Shown here one piece after another: positions 60,507 through 64,000 of a DNA stretch of 64,000 bases. The notes under the pieces are model-generated. The model worked only from the letters and a program-made list of their open reading frames with translations, searched no databases and was not told the DNA's origin. The position numbers were made by a program, and so were the translations under genes. The first letter of the stretch is position 1. The number at the start of each line of letters is the position of its first letter. Source of the DNA: Streptomyces canus 299MFChir4.1 (GTDB taxonomy: Bacteria; Actinomycetota; Actinomycetes; Streptomycetales; Streptomycetaceae); assembly GCF_000383615.1 (NCBI RefSeq), contig NZ_KB911586.1:402061-466060 (forward strand), in the 5' to 3' direction.

Positions 60507-60944
60507 ATGGCCACCGTTGAACTCCGTTTCAGCGCGCTGCCCGAGCACGTCAGGACCGCCCGACTGGTGGCGGCAGCGGTGGCGCGCAGGGCCGGAGTGG
60601 ACGAGGCCGTCCTCGACGAGGTCAGGCTCGCCGTCGGCGAGGCCTGCACCCGTGCCGTCGGACTGCACCAGAGCGGCGGCATCTCCGCGCCGGTCCAGGT
60701 GCTGCTGATCGAGGAGGAGAAGCAGTTCTCCATCGAGGTCGGCGACGAGGCGCCGCGTTCGACCCCGGGTGACCGGGCGTCGGGCGCACCGGGCGAGGAG
60801 CCCGACGCCGACACCGAGGAGGACGAGATGGGCCTTGCGGTCATCAGCGGCCTCGTCGACGACGTCGAGGTCACCGCAGGGGAGCATGGCGGACAGATCC
60901 GTATGACCTGGCCGACCACGCCGCCGGCCGCAGAGCTTCCCTGA
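60507..60944 (+). CDS. HATPase anti-sigma-factor-like protein downstream of bldG
   Basis: A 145-aa protein. RLAVGEACTRAV takes the place of the N-box, with Arg/Thr where the Mg-binding Asn is expected; the G1 region (GDEAPRSTPGD) is altered and MGLAVISGLVDDVEV is the later motif. It probably binds BldG or a sigma factor, while kinase activity is doubtful. GAGGGGG precedes the ATG. Confidence 0.85.
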   Translation: MATVELRFSALPEHVRTARLVAAAVARRAGVDEAVLDEVRLAVGEACTRAVGLHQSGGISAPVQVLLIEEEKQFSIEVGDEAPRSTPGDRASGAPGEEPDADTEEDEMGLAVISGLVDDVEVTAGEHGGQIRMTWPTTPPAAELP

Positions 60945-60975
60945 CTTTCTCCCCGGTTCGAACCAGATTTCTGTT

Positions 60976-61024
60976 CGACATGCGGAAGGGCCCCACCACA
61001 CCGGTGGGGCCCTTCCGCATGTCG
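60976..61024 (+). terminator. strong terminator after the bldG operon
   Basis: A perfect 22-bp inverted repeat with a 5-base loop (ACACC) lies 32 bp past the HATPase gene. The stem is unusually long for this window. Confidence 0.85.
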
Positions 61025-61233
61025 GCGTGGGCTTTCTGTGCCTACAGTGGTCAGGCGCGATGCGTATCGTGAATTGATTCACGATCTAGATATCGGTGAT
61101 GAATGCCTTCGGGGCATTACTGCTTTCAGGTTCTGTAAAGGCCGATTCCGTTTACCGCGCCCTGTTTTGATCAGGGCGGGGTACCTACAATCCGTCCACA
61201 TCTTGAGCTCAGCCCAAGCGTCAAGGAGGACGA

Positions 61234-63642
61234 ATGGCGGGGCTTTCTACCCCTGATCAGTTGGACCAGCCCACAACAACCCTCGCGGCCGCGGTGCTCA
61301 CCGACGACAACCGGGTGCTCATCGCGGTCATCGCGGTCGTCGCCCTGGCGGCACTCGTGGTGGCAGGAGTCCTGGTACGCCAGGTCCTCGCGGCCGGCGA
61401 GGGCACCGACAGCATGAAAAAGATCGCGGCGGCGGTCCAGGAAGGCGCGAACGCCTATCTGGCACGCCAGTTGCGCACGCTCGGCGTATTCGCCGTCGTC
61501 GTGTTCTTCCTGCTCATGCTGCTGCCCGCGGACGACTGGAATCAGCGCGCAGGCCGATCAGTGTTCTTCTTGATCGGCGCGGCGTTCTCGGCGACCACCG
61601 GCTATATCGGCATGTGGCTCGCGGTGCGCAGCAATGTGCGGGTGGCCGCGGCGGCCCGAGAAGCCACTCCGGCGGAAGGCGAGCCGGAAAAGGATCTCAC
61701 GGCCGTCTCGCACAAAGCCATGAAGATCGCTTTCCGTACGGGCGGCGTGGTCGGCATGTTCACGGTGGGGCTCGGTCTGCTGGGCGCCTCCTGTGTGGTG
61801 CTGGTGTACGCGGCCGACGCGCCGAAGGTCCTGGAGGGCTTCGGTCTCGGCGCGGCGCTCATCGCGATGTTCATGCGTGTCGGCGGCGGCATCTTCACCA
61901 AGGCCGCCGACGTCGGCGCCGACCTGGTCGGCAAGGTCGAGCAGGGCATCCCGGAGGACGACCCGCGCAACGCCGCGACCATCGCCGACAACGTGGGCGA
62001 CAACGTCGGCGACTGCGCGGGCATGGCGGCCGACCTCTTCGAGTCGTACGCCGTGACCCTCGTCGCCGCGCTGATCCTCGGCAAGGCGGCCTTCGGCGAC
62101 GCCGGACTCGCCTTCCCGCTGCTCGTCCCGGCGATCGGCGTGCTCACCGCGATGGTCGGCATCTTCGCGGTGGCCCCGCGACGCTCCGACCGCAGCGGCA
62201 TGTCCGCGATCAACCGCGGGTTCTTCATCTCCGCGGTGATCTCGCTCGTGCTGGTGGCGGTGGCCGCCTTCGTCTACCTGCCGGGGAAGTACGCCGACCT
62301 CGACGGCGTCACCGACACGGCGATCAGCGGCAGGGACGGCGATCCGCGGATCCTCGCCCTCGTCGCGGTGGCGATCGGCATTCTGCTGGCGGCCGTCATC
62401 CAGCAGCTGACCGGCTACTTCACCGAGACCACCCGCCGCCCGGTCAAGGACATCGGCAAGAGCTCGCTCACGGGGCCCGCCACCGTCGTCCTCGCCGGTA
62501 TCTCGATCGGTCTCGAGTCCGCCGTCTACACCGCCCTGCTGATCGGTCTCGGCGTCTACGGGGCGTTCCTGCTCGGCGGCACCTCGATCATGCTGGCGCT
62601 GTTCGCGGTGGCGCTGGCCGGCACCGGCCTGCTCACCACGGTCGGTGTGATCGTCGCCATGGACACCTTCGGACCGGTCTCCGACAACGCGCAGGGCATC
62701 GCCGAGATGTCCGGCGACGTCGAGGGCGCGGGCGCGCAGGTGCTCACCAACCTGGACGCCGTCGGCAACACGACCAAGGCCATCACCAAGGGCATCGCCA
62801 TCGCCACAGCGGTCCTCGCGGCGTCGGCGCTCTTCGGGTCGTACCGTGACGCGATCACGACCGGCGCGCAGGACGTCGGCGAGAAGCTCAGCGGAGCGGG
62901 CGCGCCGATGAGCCTGATGATGGACATCTCACAGCCCAACAACCTCGTCGGCCTGATCGCCGGCGCGGCGGTCGTCTTCCTCTTCTCCGGGCTGGCGATC
63001 AACGCGGTGTCGAGGTCGGCGGGCTCGGTGGTCTACGAGGTGCGGCGGCAGTTCCGCGAGCATCCCGGGATCATGGACTACAGCGAGGAGCCCGAGTACG
63101 GCAAGGTCGTCGACATCTGCACCAGGGACGCCCTGCGCGAGCTCACCACGCCCGGACTGCTCGCCGTGATGGCGCCGATCTTCATCGGGTTCACCCTCGG
63201 GGTCGGCGCCCTCGGCGCGTTCCTCGCGGGCGCGATCGGGGCGGGCACGCTCATGGCGGTCTTCCTGGCCAACTCCGGCGGTGCCTGGGACAACGCCAAG
63301 AAGCTCGTCGAGGACGGCAATCACGGTGGCAAGGGCAGCGAGGCCCATGCCGCGACCGTGATCGGCGACACCGTCGGCGACCCCTTCAAGGACACCGCGG
63401 GTCCCGCGATCAACCCGCTGCTGAAGGTGATGAACCTGGTGGCGCTGCTGATCGCACCGGCGGTGATCAAGTTCAGCTACGGCGACAACAAGAGCATCGG
63501 GGTACGGATCTTCATCGCCGTCCTCGCGTTCCTCGTGGTCGCCGGCGCGGTCTACGTCTCCAAGCGGCGGGGCATCGCCGTGGGTGACGAAGACAACGAG
63601 AAGAAGGTGGCCAAGTCGGCGGACCCCGCGGTGGTTTCGTAG
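61234..63642 (+). CDS. hppA: proton-pumping membrane pyrophosphatase
   Basis: An 802-aa, about 16-helix enzyme that hydrolyses pyrophosphate and pumps protons. DVGADLVGKVE (near residue 225) is the substrate motif. GNTTKAITKG (near residue 511) carries Lys and Thr at the positions that mark the K+-independent class. AAGGAGG lies ahead of the ATG. Confidence 0.95.
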   Translation: MAGLSTPDQLDQPTTTLAAAVLTDDNRVLIAVIAVVALAALVVAGVLVRQVLAAGEGTDSMKKIAAAVQEGANAYLARQLRTLGVFAVVVFFLLMLLPADDWNQRAGRSVFFLIGAAFSATTGYIGMWLAVRSNVRVAAAAREATPAEGEPEKDLTAVSHKAMKIAFRTGGVVGMFTVGLGLLGASCVVLVYAADAPKVLEGFGLGAALIAMFMRVGGGIFTKAADVGADLVGKVEQGIPEDDPRNAATIADNVGDNVGDCAGMAADLFESYAVTLVAALILGKAAFGDAGLAFPLLVPAIGVLTAMVGIFAVAPRRSDRSGMSAINRGFFISAVISLVLVAVAAFVYLPGKYADLDGVTDTAISGRDGDPRILALVAVAIGILLAAVIQQLTGYFTETTRRPVKDIGKSSLTGPATVVLAGISIGLESAVYTALLIGLGVYGAFLLGGTSIMLALFAVALAGTGLLTTVGVIVAMDTFGPVSDNAQGIAEMSGDVEGAGAQVLTNLDAVGNTTKAITKGIAIATAVLAASALFGSYRDAITTGAQDVGEKLSGAGAPMSLMMDISQPNNLVGLIAGAAVVFLFSGLAINAVSRSAGSVVYEVRRQFREHPGIMDYSEEPEYGKVVDICTRDALRELTTPGLLAVMAPIFIGFTLGVGALGAFLAGAIGAGTLMAVFLANSGGAWDNAKKLVEDGNHGGKGSEAHAATVIGDTVGDPFKDTAGPAINPLLKVMNLVALLIAPAVIKFSYGDNKSIGVRIFIAVLAFLVVAGAVYVSKRRGIAVGDEDNEKKVAKSADPAVVS

Positions 63643-63667
63643 GTCCTGGCACGAGGCCCAGCTCAAG

Positions 63668-63709
63668 GGGCGGGCGGGCGGCGCGCGTTCATGCGCCGCA
63701 CGCCCGCCC
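63668..63709 (+). terminator. terminator after hppA
   Basis: A GC-only stem of about 16 bp with a single bulge (GGGCGGGCG...CGCCCGCCC) begins 25 bp past the hppA stop. Confidence 0.65.
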
Positions 63710-63856
63710 TGTGCGTGCGCGCCGCTCGGTCGTGAGGCTTCTCTCGCCTGGCATATAAGCGCATGAAGACAGCTATAGCCGACATTCGGCTCGCGGGTAC
63801 GGTGCGGATCCTGTGTAAGGTCCGGGGGCTGAGAGGCCATGGAAGGGACCAATCCG

Positions 63857-64000
63857 GTGAACACGAAGCTCGCGGCCGCACTGTCCGGCGGTGCGGTACT
63901 GGTACTGGCGCTGTCGGGATGCGGCGGTGGCGGCAAGGACAACAAGGAACTCGACGCCTGGGCCAAGAAGGTCTGCGACCTGGTGCCGGCCCAGAACCAG
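63857..64000 (+). CDS. lipoprotein, 5' part (runs off the window)
   Basis: GTG 63857 begins a signal peptide (VNTKLAAALSGGAVLVLA) with lipobox LSGC, then a Gly-rich linker and LDAWAKKVCDLVPAQNQ. Only 48 codons are visible. GAAGGGA lies 13 bp upstream. Surface lipoprotein of unknown role. Confidence 0.75.
   Translation, partial: MNTKLAAALSGGAVLVLALSGCGGGGKDNKELDAWAKKVCDLVPAQNQ

Noticed and set aside
1..64000. CRISPR array, insertion sequence or rRNA/tRNA genes
   Set aside because: No regularly spaced repeats of CRISPR length, no transposase-like protein and no recognisable tRNA or rRNA sequence were seen.

Overview
The window is high-GC actinobacterial DNA that looks like a Streptomyces chromosome: GTG starts are common, genes are tightly packed, and bldG is present with its usual neighbour. 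From memory the host gene order resembles the S. coelicolor SCO3546-SCO3566 neighbourhood; I could not run an alignment to confirm this.

Left host arm (1-16085). It carries an alpha/beta hydrolase with a small membrane protein, a NhaA-type antiporter, acetyl-CoA synthetase, an ECF sigma factor with a coupled membrane protein, a SulP-carbonic anhydrase fusion, a deacetylase-like lipoprotein, a P-loop ATPase divergent from a degenerate Fic-like gene, a HAD phosphatase, and the start of a tad (Flp pilus/secretion) locus: ssd/cpaE and the 5' half of tadA.

Prophage (16086-53906, about 37.8 kb). A temperate siphovirus-type element is inserted inside the Walker A (P-loop) codons of tadA. Its ends share CGGGAA, and removing one copy plus the prophage restores an in-frame GTGTGKTT motif. 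From right to left it carries: a large serine integrase translationally coupled to a 110-aa protein; a divergent repressor/Cro-like pair; early genes with a prim-pol/helicase replication protein and SSB; a plasmid-like module (DUF6907-like protein, DUF2637/Spd-like membrane proteins, FtsK/TraB-like DNA translocase); a G-rich repeat array directly after the translocase; HNH endonuclease, terminases, portal, protease, capsid, connectors, tail proteins and tape measure; a papain-like protease, CHAP endolysin, holin and lectin-domain tail protein; and, at the left end, a GntR (HutC/UTRA, KorSA-like) regulator divergent from a three-gene cassette. The same 11-base sequence occurs in the gntR operator and in the promoter region of the distant translocase operon, which links the two as a regulon.

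Right host arm (53907-64000). The 3' half of tadA is followed by tadB-, tadC-, Flp-, TadE- and TadE/F-like genes, a MrfA-type DECH helicase facing them, then bldG with a HATPase protein gene, the membrane pyrophosphatase hppA, and the start of a lipoprotein gene.

The two most notable points are that lysogeny splits a secretion ATPase exactly at its P-loop, and that the phage combines a full virion gene set with the replication, transfer and GntR-control modules typical of actinomycete integrative conjugative elements.
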